Counted from the first letter of the stretch, positions 21,701 through 33,063 are shown. The stretch is 64,000 nucleotides of DNA from Isoetes taiwanensis (GCA_021234155.1 JAJEKV010000033.1:8176635-8240634), one strand, 5' to 3'. Numbers and translations are program-made. Notes: generated from the letters alone by a model not told the origin.

Positions 21701-23412
21701 TGGACACTGATCACCAGAGCCTCCAATACGTATTCACGCAACCACACCTCAATCTGAGGCAGAGAAGGTGGATGGAATTTCTCGAGGAGTACGACTTTGA
21801 GATAGTCTACAAACCCGGGAAGCTTAATGTGGTAGCAGATGCGCTTTCAAGGCATCCACTGATAACTAGAGTGCACTGCAACGCAATCTCGACGCTCTTC
21901 AGCGATTTCGGGAAAAAGATAGAAGAAACCTTACCAACGGATGTGGACTTCAAAGAAGTATGGGGAAGCTTGTCCAAGGAAGCGAGAACGGACAAGGAGA
22001 GAAAAACCTTCAAAAACTTTAAAAAGGAAGGTAACCTCCTATACCATAAGAACAAGTTGTGCGTGCCGGAATCATCTGGAGTAAGAAAGTTGATCCTCCA
22101 CGACACCCACAACAGCCCAATAGCTGGCCACGCAGGATTCATGAAGACCTATTTCAAAGTGCGTAGCAGCTACTATTGGCCAGGAATGAAGAAGCCGATA
22201 GCTCGCCACATCAAGGAGTGTCAGTTATGCCAGCAAACGAAGGCAGAACAACTCCAAATTCCAGGTGCTTTGGAACCATTAGCTGTACCAAACGCTAAGT
22301 GGGAGGTCGTCAGCATGGATTTTATAACAGGACTGCCAAGAACAGTAAGAGGTAAGGATGCCTTGATGGTAGTGGTCGACAAGTTGTCAAAGATGGCCCA
22401 TTTTGTACCTTGCAGGACCACGAACACAGCTATGGACACGGCAAAGCTCTTCACCAAAGAGATTTTCAGACTTCATGGCATGCCAAGGGAAATTATCTTC
22501 GACCGAGATCCGAAGTTCATCAGCGCCTTCTGACAGGATCTCTTCACAACGATTGGAACGAAGCTATCCATGAGCACGGCCTACCATCCACAGACGGATG
22601 GGCAAACGGAGCGTGTCAATAGAATTTTGGAAGACATGCTCCGAAACTACGTCTGGAACAAGCAAGGTATGTGGGAGGAATTTATTCACTTGGTGGAGTT
22701 TGCATACAATAGCACCAAGCAGGAATCATCCCAAATGTCGCCGTTCATGATCAACTACGGCTACCAATGCCTGACTCCAGACACTTGGCACAATCCCGTG
22801 TCAAAAGTGGAAGTCTCCCAACAAATGTTGAGCGACATGCAGCAGCTCGTAGAAGAAGTACGGGGATATCTCCTAGCAGCAAGGAGTCGTCAAAAGAGCA
22901 TCGCCGACAAGCATCGAACAGTCAGGCAGTTTGAAGTTGGCGACAATGTGTGGCTCAAGATCAAGGTGAAGCAGGCGAAGCTCCGCATCGGGAATTGCAA
23001 GAAACTTGCTCCAAGGTGGGCTGGACCCTTCAAAATAGTCAAGAGAGTGGGTAACCAATCCTACAGGTTAGACTTGCCAGCACACTTAAAGATCCACAAA
23101 GTCTTCCACGTGAGTTTGCTGAAGAAGCACACTCCCAACCCAGATGAAATCCTGGACACCCCAACGATGTTGGAAATGACAGAAGAGCAGTTGGAAATAG
23201 TTCCAGAACTAATTCTTGATAAAGCATTCAAGAAAACAAGGAGATCGGAGTTCCTCCAATACTTGGTCAAGTGGAAACACTTGCCAGTGGAAGACGCAAC
23301 ATGGGTACTTAAAAGAGATTTGGAAAAACAGTACCCACAATTTATGGAGCAATGGGACGGCAAGGTCATCTCCGAAGAAATCGACTCAGGCATGTCGATT
23401 TGGGTAGATTAA
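18709..23412 (+). pseudogene. Gag-Pol polyprotein of the chromovirus, one in-frame stop
   Basis: 1567 codons from ATG 18709. The order is Gag (WWKGYAKAH region near residue 175), CCHC knuckle C369-x2-C372-x4-H377-x4-C382, protease, reverse transcriptase ([11 protein letters not shown]795-D796), RNase H (TDAS, D939), integrase with an HHCC finger (QLCQQTK), core D1204-D1265-E1301, GPY/F-like module (RWAGPFKIV), and a C-terminal chromodomain-like segment (residues about 1500-1552, YLVKWKHLPVEDATWV). Two defects matter. The protease site reads D449-S450-V451 instead of DSG or DTG. TGA at 22531 replaces a codon, usually Trp, that lies between catalytic D1265 and E1301. The chromodomain keeps VKWK but has HLP where an aromatic cage residue normally sits, so methyl-lysine binding is uncertain. 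Single-frame gag-pol is usual for chromoviruses. Confidence 0.95.
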
Positions 23413-23996
23413 TAGCTTGCTTAGTATAATCTACGCATGCAACCTATGAGGTAAGGGTTGCATGCGTTGTAACCGATGATGAGATTACTACGGTGATCTC
23501 TAGGACGTGGTGTAATGTCAATGTAGGCATGACCGCGGTGCCGCTTGGAAAGTCTACTTCTGTCCCACGGAAGTAGACGACCTTGAGAGAAAGGAGGTCA
23601 TGGAGGAATGCATTGATAGGAAAAGCACCTCTAGCCCCATATATGCTTTGATAGGAGGAATCTGGCCTTCACGCCCCATATACGGGAAGGACCTATCCTC
23701 CACTCTGGGCAACTAAAGGTGTAGGCATGAGTGGCATATAGGCATATAGGCGCTGTCTCCACGACCATAATGGAAGATTCACCCTCTTCCTACGCCGGGA
23801 GATTAGCCATGCATCCATGTAGATAGGTGGGGTGGTCACCATATAACCAAAAATCTTATCTAATATTAATGATACTAACGTAGTGTTGACCTGCAGGCCA
23901 ATAGAGCGCTCCGGAGGGCCAGGAGGTCGAACTACGAAGACTTGCAACACAATTTTGTTGTAATGTATAAAGAGCACCTCGAGCAATAATTGTATA
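23413..23996 (+). other. 3' untranslated region of the chromovirus
   Basis: Non-coding sequence after pol. It holds short direct repeats such as GCATGC...AACC near 23430-23475 and GCCCCATATA near 23635 and 23673. It ends at 23996 where the Helitron begins; the host sequence resumes at 27883. Confidence 0.7.
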
Positions 23997-24887
23997 CTAG
24001 AAACGTGTGCCCGGCGATGCCGGGCATTAGTCTTGGACGTGTGGAATGGATAAAAATAATAGAATTTCTATGTGGATAAAGTTATAAATGTAATTGTGTC
24101 CACAGTGTGAAGGGTTTAGAGAGGTCAGACGTTAGCCGTAACACGTGGAATGAATAGGAGTAGTGACTGTGGAATAGAATGGGTAGTTGATGGAGTATAG
24201 AGATTATATAAAAGGCGGAAGATGTCTATTTACTTTCTAGGTTGATGGTTCCTTGCAGAAGTTAAAGACCACATCTTGTAGGCCCTCTACTTAGCTCATT
24301 GCAAAAGACAAAATCAAGTAAAAGATGGTGTTACAATACTGCATGGCTAATTTAAAGTTGGCAATAGTACTTCAAAAACATGTGGTAGGAATTTTTTCCC
24401 ATGATTAATGAACTTGTTTATTGACAGTTTAGAATTGTTCACTGTATATGGTCCCGGTGTTATAAATTGTTTGGTCCCGAACACTTGTTTCCAATCTCTT
24501 AGCGATATTTGTGATCTTTGCATCAATAGCGAACGTGGATTGAGAGGGGTGTGTTTAGGTGCATGCGACCAGCAACAGAAGTAATTTGCACCAGCAACAC
24601 ACCGAAGTATTTAAACAACCTTGAAGAAAAAAAAAAGCCACAACGTAAACTTTACATATTGCATTTCTAATTCTTAGCTGAAAATGAGATAAGCTTGTTT
24701 CATTAAACCAACTGAAAGTTTAAAAGTTAGTCTGGTACAAATGCACTATTCTCTGGCATGGACAACGTAATCGGGTACAACCATGAAGGAGCCTAATTAT
24801 CTATAATGACATCTTGAAATATTATCCATTAGCCTTCTGACAAAATTCTACCTTCATATATAAAGTGCAATCCAAATGAGAAGATAT

Positions 24888-25757
24888 TCATATGCTTACC
24901 TCATTCGAATCTATGTGAAGTTGGATATTGATGGGCTTGCAGCAAAACATGGTAGTTAGTGATAAAGGAAAAACATCATAAAATAAATAAGTTCGTTCAA
25001 GAAGTACCTTGAACTGATCACAGAGAAATAGATCAAGGGAATTGAACCCTCTATTACCAACCATGACGTGCATCCAAAAGAACTCACAAATATTTGTCTC
25101 TAACCCTGAAAATGAGCATGCGAAAATGGTCTAGAATGCATGCGAATCCTACAACCTGCATGTTCAAGCAAAAGTGGATTAGACAAAGCAAGCAGAACTA
25201 CCAACCGCCGATTGAACAAAGCAAGGTGGATCCCCTTCTTTTGTTGCAGATCTGAAGCTCTAAATTTAAAATGTTGCTGAAGAGATGTTGCTGGAGGGGC
25301 AAAGCTCTTTGTTGCCGGACTGACCAGGGGGCACACAGTTTGCATTTTCTCGCAACACATTCCACAGAATAGAGGCACCGTTTGCCTCGAACCTTACATC
25401 TTTCGCCATAAGCGATAGTGCATATTGTAATGTAAACCTAAAACAAAAATATGGACTTATTAGCTATGCTTCATCACAAACTGAAGCCCAAAAGGGTGGA
25501 AAAAAAAACCGTATTGATGTGTGGCGCAGCTGGAGCAGTCGCTTTCTGAGGAGCCATTGCATGCGCCAAAAAATGCAATGCCTTAATCTTTTGCTCAGTT
25601 TCTTGATGTTCCGCGAGCTGTTTGCTTGTAATGTGGAAAATAAATGGCACAATGACAAATTGAACTGCACAAATAGTAGCAAGGAAGAAACAACAAATGA
25701 TTGTCGAACAAATGGTGGAGAAGAAATAACAGAGGATAAGGGCAAAAGATTTACCAT
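24888..25757 (-). pseudogene. Exon-like pieces captured by Helitron B (3' half)
   Basis: One piece starts at 25437 after a TTTTAG acceptor and reads LQYALSLMAKDVRFEANGAS, followed by ILWNVLRENANCVPPGQ, before a stop. Another, near 25510-25615, reads LAEHQETEQKIKALHFLAHA. The composition and openness look like real protein coding sequence, but I recognise no family and the pieces do not join into an intact gene. Confidence 0.4.
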
Positions 25758-26039
25758 CGCTCAGTATTATGGGAACAATTTTTGCAATGCAGAAGTCCCC
25801 TATTAAATCAAGGGGCGCACAGATCTAAGGCGCCAAAATATGAAAGCTCCAAAATGTACCTGTGTTGAACAATGCAGATAAGCTCCTAGTATGCCACCTT
25901 CATAAGCTCCTAGTATGCCACCTTGATAGTGCCCTGCATGTCAAATGAAGCTTATCTTAAACAAAGCTGGCTTGCGCAGGTTCAGACATGAATTACTAGG
26001 TTATTATTGTCATGTATTTAACAACTTTTAAATATTTTG

Positions 26040-26770
26040 TTACAATAGCAACATCCTTAGGCAGGCCATTGCCACTGCCACGAAATAAGAGATAAAAACA
26101 GAAATAACTTACATGGCTATAACTTAGATGGCACTAAATAACTTAGATGGCACTGCATGTCAAATGAAGATTAACTTAAAAGCTGGCTTGCGCAGGTTCA
26201 TAAATGAATTACCATAGCTGGCTTGCGCAGGAAGCATTGTCTCTCCATAAGAGAGCATGAAGTGTAGCCTTTACCAACTTATTCCTGTGCTGTTGTTTTC
26301 AGACTGAACATAACATCCTTAGGCATGCCATTGCCACTGCCACGAAATAAGAGATAAAAACAGAAATAACTTACTCAGCAAAAATGCCTCTGGAAGCATT
26401 GTCTCTCCATAAGAGACCATGAAGTGTAGCCAAATAGCATAGTATAGGCCCAGCAAATAAACTGAAACAACATAGCAACCCGAAGCCATGAATTACCATG
26501 AATTACCATAGCTGGCTTGCGCAGGAGGCATTGTCTCTCCATAAGAGAGCATGAAGTGTAGCCTTTACCAAGTTTTTCCTGTGCTGCTGTTTTCAAACTG
26601 AACCTAACATCCTTAGGCAGGCCATTGCCACTGCCATGAAATAAGAGATAAAAACAGAAATAACTTACACAGCAAAATTGCCTCTAGAAGCATTGTCTCT
26701 CCATAAGAGACCATGAAGTGTAGCCAAATAGCAGAGTATAGGCCCAGCAAATAAACTGAAACAACATAGC
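26040..26770. repeat. Internal duplications in Helitron B
   Basis: A block containing CATCCTTAGGCAGGCCATTG and GAAATAAGAGATAAAAACAG occurs three times (near 26052, 26308, 26607). A block GCATTGTCTCTCCATAAGAG occurs four times (near 26232, 26394, 26527, 26692). GCTGGCTTGCGCAGG also recurs. These are diverged tandem-like duplications of about 300 bp and shorter. Confidence 0.85.
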
Positions 26771-27030
26771 AACCCGAAGCCATATCCAGGATTCCATCCA
26801 CTCCTCCCCCCGCATCCACCATGCCATATCCCATTCTGCCCCTTTCTGAAAGCTCATAGAAAGTTCTTGCTTTTCCTGATCACAACTATTCCGTTTTATT
26901 TAATTGAGACAAATTTATTTAATTCAGCTTGTTGTCTATTTTATTCTATCCTTGTTTATTTAATTCAGCTTGTTTATTCTATTTTATTCTAGGCCCGGCA
27001 AACCGACCTATACAGAGAGAAAAAACTCAC

Positions 27031-27443
27031 CTGTGTTGAACAATGCAAACTGACCCGTGCCCTGCAAATGAGATAGCAATATTGAAGCATATTTGAGCAA
27101 ATGGCTTAAACAAAGCTGGATTGAAGATTTAAAAAGTACAAACAGTTTCAACTCATGATAAAATAAAACCCTGTGACACGTCTCTTACCCTGGAAGACTG
27201 GCTCCGGAAGCAACTCCAAATGCTTTGAATCCTGAAATAAACATTTCTTCATCAGTTTTGAGAAGATCCGACCAAGCAAGCCTATCAATGATATGCTCTA
27301 CTCACGTTTCCAAGATCTAACCCAGCCTTGGTGCCAAAATGAGAACCAGTTGAAGCCCCAAAATGAGACAGAAAAGAATCGAGAATCTTGGGGTCTGGAA
27401 AATTTCGTAGTGCAGCAAGCTGGCGCTCCAAGCACTCTTCAAG
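27031..27443 (-). pseudogene. Three captured exons in Helitron B with intact splice sites
   Basis: The exons are 27443-27306 (138 bp), 27231-27189 (43 bp) and 27061-27031 (31 bp). Each is bounded by a CAG or TAG acceptor and a GT donor (GTGAGT, GTAAGA, GTGAGT). The first reads LEECLERQLAALRNFP, followed by DPKILDSFLSHFG. The frame stays open across the joins. A variant of the third exon recurs near 25866-25935 with an internal duplication. The host gene of origin is not recognised. Exon order and splice sites kept in sense orientation are typical of Helitron gene capture. Confidence 0.55.
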
Positions 27444-27882
27444 CTACACAAAAGGAAAAAAAGAGTTAGTTTTTTGCATATTCCCAGCAAGCTGAATCCG
27501 GCTTACCTGCTTCTGATCCGGCTTACTGAAATCCGGCCTACTGCAATGAGACGGCAATGAGATGGGCAAATCCGGCCTACGGCAATGAGACGGCAGATTT
27601 GTTGAGGCGCAAGAAGAAAAGAAACCCAAATTTCGTAGACATACTGCCATCCTTCCTTCCCTCTAGATTTCGTATTGAATGCTGGCAACCAATTCGAATT
27701 CCTTACCCCATTTAATTTCTTCAACTGGGATGCCCGAGAGGGGAAAATTTAATTTCCTCAACTGGAAAACGCAGGGGGGGAGCTGGATGCCGGAGGGGGG
27801 CCGCAAGACGATGGGAACGCCGCATGCGGCGTTACATGCGGCTGGCACAAATGCCAAGACCCTCCCAAAATAAGAAAGAAGA

Positions 27883-28100
27883 TATAATAAATAACCGAGA
27901 CATTAGGAGTTATTGTTATAAGGACATAAGTGATAACCATTGGATTGCATAATAGTATTAATGTTCTATAAATATTACCTTGAGGTAATCCTATTAAATG
28001 TATAACTATAATAATAAGTATATGGTATGCATGAGGATGATTGCAGATTAAGAAGATCCCAAGGTGGGGAGACCCACGATGCTGCGGACAGCATCAATTC
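27883..28100 (+). other. Remainder of the chromovirus 3' region
   Basis: AT-rich sequence after the Helitron. At 28057-28075 there is AAGGTGGGGAGACCCACGAT, an upstream near-copy of the polypurine tract, followed by GATGCTGCGGACAGCATC, a small hairpin. Confidence 0.6.
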
Positions 28101-28113
28101 AAGGTGGGGAGAA
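28101..28113 (+). other. Polypurine tract
   Basis: AAGGTGGGGAGAA directly abuts the 3' LTR and would prime plus-strand DNA synthesis. A second AAGGTGGGGAGA lies about 45 bp upstream. Confidence 0.85.
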
Positions 28114-29616
28114 TGTGACGTTCCAGTACGATATACGGCCTCAAGGCGATACCGCATCAAGACCGCCACGCTGCATTACCGCCGGCCAAATCCGTCGGCG
28201 GTAATGCGCCCGACGTATACCCAAGCAAGGACGCCCTAGGGGGCAACTTGCAATGGTGCGCACACTTAACAATGCGCGCACCTTTAGACCTTTAACCCAT
28301 TAAAGGTAGACCAAGGGTCATGGAAAACCCTAAACCTAACTGATAGCCTACATAAGGCATCAAACCCTAACATTCCCTTTTTCGCCCACAGACCTTCCGA
28401 GCTCAGGCTACCGAGGAGTCAATTCCAACTCCCACGGTCTGCCTGTGCGCCCCAGCTAGTCAGATCATCCCTCCGACCGCATCCCGAAGCAGAACAGGGA
28501 CATGGACGCCTTCGGATCGAGAGGAGTGAACCAGGGAGCAGGTATTTAGTCGATTAAATAGCTTAAACCTTGTTCCAGCCTTCGAACCAGTAGGTTTAAC
28601 CTATTAAATCGCCCTTAGCAGCCAAGTAGATCCTGAGATTGACTCTAACGAAAGAACCTAACTCTATGTATTAGATTAGTTCTTATTATTTATGTTCATA
28701 TGATGGACGGATGCATTCTGTGGACTCATTGTATTGGGAAGGGGGGTAGAGACTTAAAGCTTAGTATATGATGCTCCTAGCTAGTCCCTCTTAGTGCATT
28801 ACTAGAATTCGGCCTGTGTACAAGAACCAAACCTGGTTGTGGGTGAAGGGGCCAGACTGGCTTAGAATGAGGTTCGTGTTCTGACCCTTGACCGATCCCT
28901 CTGGTGTGTAAGGCCTACCGGGGATCAGAGTGGCTAGGTCTAATGGCTTGCCACTGAGTGTGGGTAAGGCATGGGCTCGACACCCGTGGGGTGGAGTTCA
29001 CCTTCCAGTGGGTTAAGTTGAATAAGGGCAGTGGCCCTCTAGTCACCTTGGGTCAGCATGTAGATCTCTGGAGGGAGTGATCCCTACCTGCCCCATCGGG
29101 ACTGGGGAGATGTAACCCAGGAATAGCCCCTTTGGCTATGCACCCGGCGGGCTACAGTCGGGTTCCAACACTTCTCAACCTACTCTGCAAAGTGTGCACA
29201 GGAGGGGCGGATGGAGTGGACAACCCTAAGCCATGCTCTTATGCCAGCCCAATCCATTGTCATGATTCTGTTTGCACTGAACTCTGGAGACCCAAGCTTG
29301 TCAGTCATCCCTCCTGGAGTCTGAGCCTTGGGTAGGAACTTCCATGTATTGTGCTGATCTTTGTCTATGCAGATGTTGGTGTGCCACCCTTCGAGGTGGA
29401 TATATGATGTTATGTTACTGACGTGTATGTTTACGCTTCCGCAGCTAGGTAGGCCCTGAGCGAGACGGGGTAAATGACCCCTTCACTCTTCCCACTGTGG
29501 ATGCTAGACGATCACAGTGATATGTGGAGGGCCCTGTATCAGTGTGGAGCTGGTGCGGGGGATGAACTCCTGTTTGTATACGGTGCGGGCATCGTATACG
29601 AGTAGGGGACGTCACA
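28114..29616 (+). repeat. 3' LTR
   Basis: 1503 bp, from TGTGACGTTCC to GGGGACGTCACA. It matches the 5' LTR closely except in the block 28145-28210. There it carries a different hairpin, GCATTACCGCCG (28173-28184) pairing with CGGCGGTAATGC (28196-28207). Its right flank is CCAGA, the target duplication. Confidence 0.95.
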
Positions 29617-29758
29617 CCAGAGTAAGGTTCTTAGCTGCTACGGCTAGGGGTTCAAATCTGTAGCTAAGGCAAGCTAACTGCATTTAGAGGTCGGTTATGC
29701 CAGAGTAAGGTTCTTAGCGGCTACGGCTAGGGGTTCAAATCTGTAGCTAAGGCAAGCT
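29617..29758. repeat. Tandem repeat at the retrotransposon insertion site
   Basis: 29617-29675 completes the unit begun at 12768. A second full unit is 29680-29758 (GCATTTAGAGGTCGG, TTATGCCAGAGTAAGG, GGGGTTCAAATCTGTAGC). So the element landed in the first of two tandem units of about 80-90 bp. GGTTCAAATC looks like a tRNA B box but no tRNA fold is evident. Confidence 0.85.
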
Positions 29759-30499
29759 ATAGCAGCCAAGCTTGTTAAAGCAGATCATCTGCTCAAAGGT
29801 CTAGCTTCTTTTTCTGTTATGGATCGGAGTAGCCATGGCTTTGCATTTTTGGAAATACAGGGGCTTTTGGAGTTGCAAGGCATACTAAGGCATACCACGA
29901 TTCCCACGACTCACATCCCTTTCACCCACACCTCACCAAGTTCACAATGGCAGACATGAAGAACAAAATGAGATAAAGAAGGTAGCCCATCACCCAGGGC
30001 ATCCATCTTTGGGTTCAAAGAGTTTGAGGACCTTACAAAATTCCTTCCCCGCCCACCACGATTTGCTTCTGGCTACCAATAGATCCATAGCCCAAAGCTT
30101 TGCCAGAACAAACGTGCTTTGCTTACCCTTCCTTTGCAACGACCAGATGATTTTAAAAAGTTTAAGACATATCCTAACTCCGTGTCCACCGAAAGAATAG
30201 ATAATCAAGTTTTGCTCGTGATTAGCATTCCAAGTTATACCGCAATGCGACATAGATTCGCCAGAAGACACCCCTTCATGAAAACTACTGGCACGCTGCT
30301 ACTGTCGAAGAAAGGAAAACTCCTTGCCTGTCGAAGAAACCCTAAAGAAGTGTAACAGGCTAAGCCATCCGATTGGATAGAACAATCTAGACCGTTTGAT
30401 TTAGGGCGACACGCAAACCAGACATACATTATAATTTTATAATATAGGATAAGGCCAGTGAATTTGAGCTGTGGGTAGCCAAGCAGAGCCTAGAAAAGA
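29759..30499. other. Unassigned DNA
   Basis: Short open frames on both strands (for example 29990-30271 minus) have no family likeness. No repeat or element end was recognised. Confidence 0.35.
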
Positions 30500-31692
30500 C
30501 TGCCCCCCTAGAAGCCCAATGCATGCACAAAGCCCTCATTTCCCATGATCCGCCTTCACAGCTTGACACACCAAGCAGTGACTTACCAAGTCCTTGACTT
30601 GATCTTGCAACTCTGGCTAGTAGTAGTACCTCTTAACCAATTCATATATTTTCCATTCACCTCCATGCCCAGCTTGTGGAGTATCATGGTACTCACGCAG
30701 AATTGACTCCCTAAGATTCCCACTCGAAGGAACATAAATCCTTCCTTTGTAAAAATGCAATCTCTCTTGCTCAGTCCACAACTCCCCGAGCTTGACCATT
30801 GCCGGATCTTGCTGATCCTTAGGATATGCATCCTTGATCCTTCGTATAAGATCACTTGCCAAAGTTGTTAAGGTATTTATATGCTTAACCCTTGATAATG
30901 CATCGGCAACTGGATTATTTTTGCCAGGTGTATGCTCAATGGAGAAATGGAACTCATGGAGGAAGTCTAGCCACCTAGCCTGTCTCGGGCTAATCTCGGC
31001 TTGACTTTGCAAGAACCTCAATAGTTTATGGTCGGTATGGATGATAAAATTGCGCGGCTCTTTGCTCGTCCCACTACGCAAGTAATCCTTCAAGTCTTTA
31101 ATGCGTGCACAATGGCTAACAATTCTTGCTCATAGGTTGCGTAATTCCTTTCAGCAGGACTTAGTTTTCAACTTTCATAAGCCACCATGTGTCCTTGCTA
31201 CATTAATACTTGCCCCTAACGCTTGCCCACAAGCATCAGTATAGACATCGAATGCCTCATTCAAGTCCGGCACCTTTAACACAGGACTACTAACCAGCAG
31301 GTCCTTAATGCGCCAAAACGCCTGTTGCTGCTCTCTCTCCCCCACACAAAATCGTGATCTTTTTTCAAAAGATCAGTGAGGACAGCTACCTATAGAGAAC
31401 TTGGGTGCGAATTTACGATAGAAAACTCCGTAATTCCGAAATGTTCTCTGGTGGGAGCCATACATGGGATGCCACGTGGCACCACTAGGATGGGGCCATG
31501 TGGCGGTTGCCCAATAGGATAAGGCCATGTGGAAATGGGCCTTATCCTAAGGTTATCTAAGTTAAACAATTAACTTAGATATGTGCCCCTTGCCACTTCT
31601 AAGGTATACAAGGCTACATGTGTAGACTTGTATAGTGACGGGTCCAGAAATATACGTATTTATGGCGTATATTCCCCTTGGAACGTCACAAG
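30500..31692 (-). pseudogene. Gypsy LTR-pol remnant
   Basis: From 31692 downward the minus strand starts TGTGACGTTCCAAGG, an LTR-like start resembling that of the chromovirus (TGTGACGTTCCAGTA). From about 31435 there is a decayed pol region: the RT connection (YRKFAP), RNase H start (VYTDACGQALGAS), RNase H end (FIIHTDHKLLRFLQSQAE; PVADALSRVKH), then the integrase HHCC finger (LREYHDTPQAGHGG; HCLVCQ). The longest open piece is 31093-30617 (158 codons). Frameshifts lie near 31130-31190 and a stop follows KRYYY. Gag, protease and most of RT are missing, so the remnant is an internally deleted, dead element. Confidence 0.8.
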
Positions 31693-33063
31693 AAAAGGTT
31701 CAGGATAAGGCAGGTTGACCGCACATCATCTGCACGCATGCTAATACTTTCACCAACCAGGAAGTTGACATAAGAAATGATTTTGGGATTGAGGTGCAGG
31801 TCTGAGGGGCAGACCGATCGCTTTGAGCATGCATACAGGTGTTATATAAATCATGCTAACCTGCTCAAATAGCATATACAATCATTACTTTATATATATA
31901 GTTACAAGACTATGATTTATTAGTAAAAGATCCCAGTTATAAGAACGGTTGCCTTTTCTGCCTATTTTGTAAAGATGCACTCCGTAAATTTATGTGCTAT
32001 TTCTGCTTAATCCGCTCATATTCCCGGGGGAATTCAATTGTCATGCCATCCATCTCCTAACTTGTGTATGAACATTGTGATAACTGGCCCAATTTGTAAA
32101 TGGGAAGTGCTTAAGAACTCCGTTGCAGGATAATGAGTTCAGGAAGACATAAAGTACACATCTAGCTGAAAAAAGGGATAGATATAACTATAATATCAAA
32201 GAATTCACCTATTTGCTCTGCCTCATAACTTGACTGCATAACGTGTTTCACAATATTTGCTAGAAAAAGGCATTTTTGCAGGTCTCAATCCAGTATTCCC
32301 AACGAAGGAATTCAAGTGAAGTGGTTTATCCGCTTTGCACAACACTTCGATGCCCCCATCTTCCATGTTACGAATGCCAACTTGAACACTCAAGCATTTT
32401 TTATATTCTTCATTCCTCAAAGAAAGAATGCTCGGAGATTCACCACGCTCAAATCATAAACTTAAATTTCCTCTAATTTCCCTGTCCATCATAGCTGGCA
32501 TAGAACGGAACGGTTTTAGGAACGACAAGCCTTGAAGATCGAGTACGGTTAGCTCATTTGCATGGAATGGAACGGAATGGCAATGTTGAAAAACCACTTA
32601 AAATTATCAGAAATGTTGAAATTTGTCAAAACATGACCTCCGGATGTGATTTTCATAATAACAAAGTTTTAAAACACATTAAGGGTGAGATTTCACTGGC
32701 GTCAATTGATGCCTGGAAGTTAGAAGCTGACCAATCCAGTTGAACGATTTAAAACTTCCGTTGTTTTCTGTGATTCCACTAACAGCGGCAATTAAGCATT
32801 GGGTTTTGCTTTGGAAGATGATGTGTACGCTATAAAAATTCGCTTAACTGTCAGGGGAATCCTCCCGGCCTTTTGCACCAGAAACAATTACCCCTCTCCA
32901 GATCTTGACACGAATCAGACTAACGGAAGATATTTTTTATGGAACAACTGCCTTTGCCGTAGTGGAACCATATACATCTGGCTATGGTAGTTTAGATTTA
33001 CGGCATTTGATGCCAGAGTTAACTACCGCTTCCGGCAGTGGAATCTCAGCCTAAGTGCTAATC
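31693..33063. other. Unassigned DNA, probably continuing the duplicated region
   Basis: Nothing coding was recognised. The inverted duplication with the window's right end can be followed down to 33064, where the other copy leaves the window, so part of this block may also be duplicated. 32520-32585 has several CGGAACGG / ATGGAACGG motifs. Confidence 0.35.

Larger units (their letters stand above)
23997..27882 (-). mobile_element. Helitron B, 3.9 kb, inside the chromovirus
   Basis: On the minus strand it starts TCTTCTTTCTTATTTTGGG (from 27882) and ends with hairpin GCCCGGCATCGCCGGGC (24025-24009) and CTAG (24000-23997). The flanks are A (27883 complement) and T (23996 complement), the A/T insertion rule of Helitrons, with no target duplication. 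The subterminal palindrome GCCGCATG...CATGCGGCGTTCCC is shared with Helitron A. No Rep-helicase gene is present, so it is non-autonomous. It carries exon-like pieces on its own sense strand. Its position between pol and the polypurine tract shows it inserted after, or travelled with, the retrotransposon. Confidence 0.85.
12793..29616 (+). mobile_element. Chromovirus LTR retrotransposon with a histone H3-like gene
   Basis: This is a complete Ty3/Gypsy element. The LTRs are 12793-14290 and 28114-29616 (TGTGA...GTCACA). The target duplication CCAGA lies at 12788-12792 and 29617-29621. The iMet primer site is at 14292 and the polypurine tract at 28101-28113. The order inside is palindrome pair, TATA, H3-like gene, palindrome pair, TATA, ORF2, gag-protease-RT-RNaseH-integrase-chromodomain, and 3' region interrupted by a Helitron (23997-27882). 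Without the Helitron the element is about 12.9 kb. The chromodomain-like C-terminus places it with chromoviruses. Two extra genes before gag are unusual for that group, although extra ORFs in this position are known from the Tat/Ogre lineage. Stops in all three genes make this copy non-autonomous. Confidence 0.95.

Noticed and set aside
29700-29750. tRNA gene or tRNA-derived SINE around GGGGTTCAAATCTG
   Set aside because: It resembles a B box, but I see no matching A box at the right distance and no cloverleaf.
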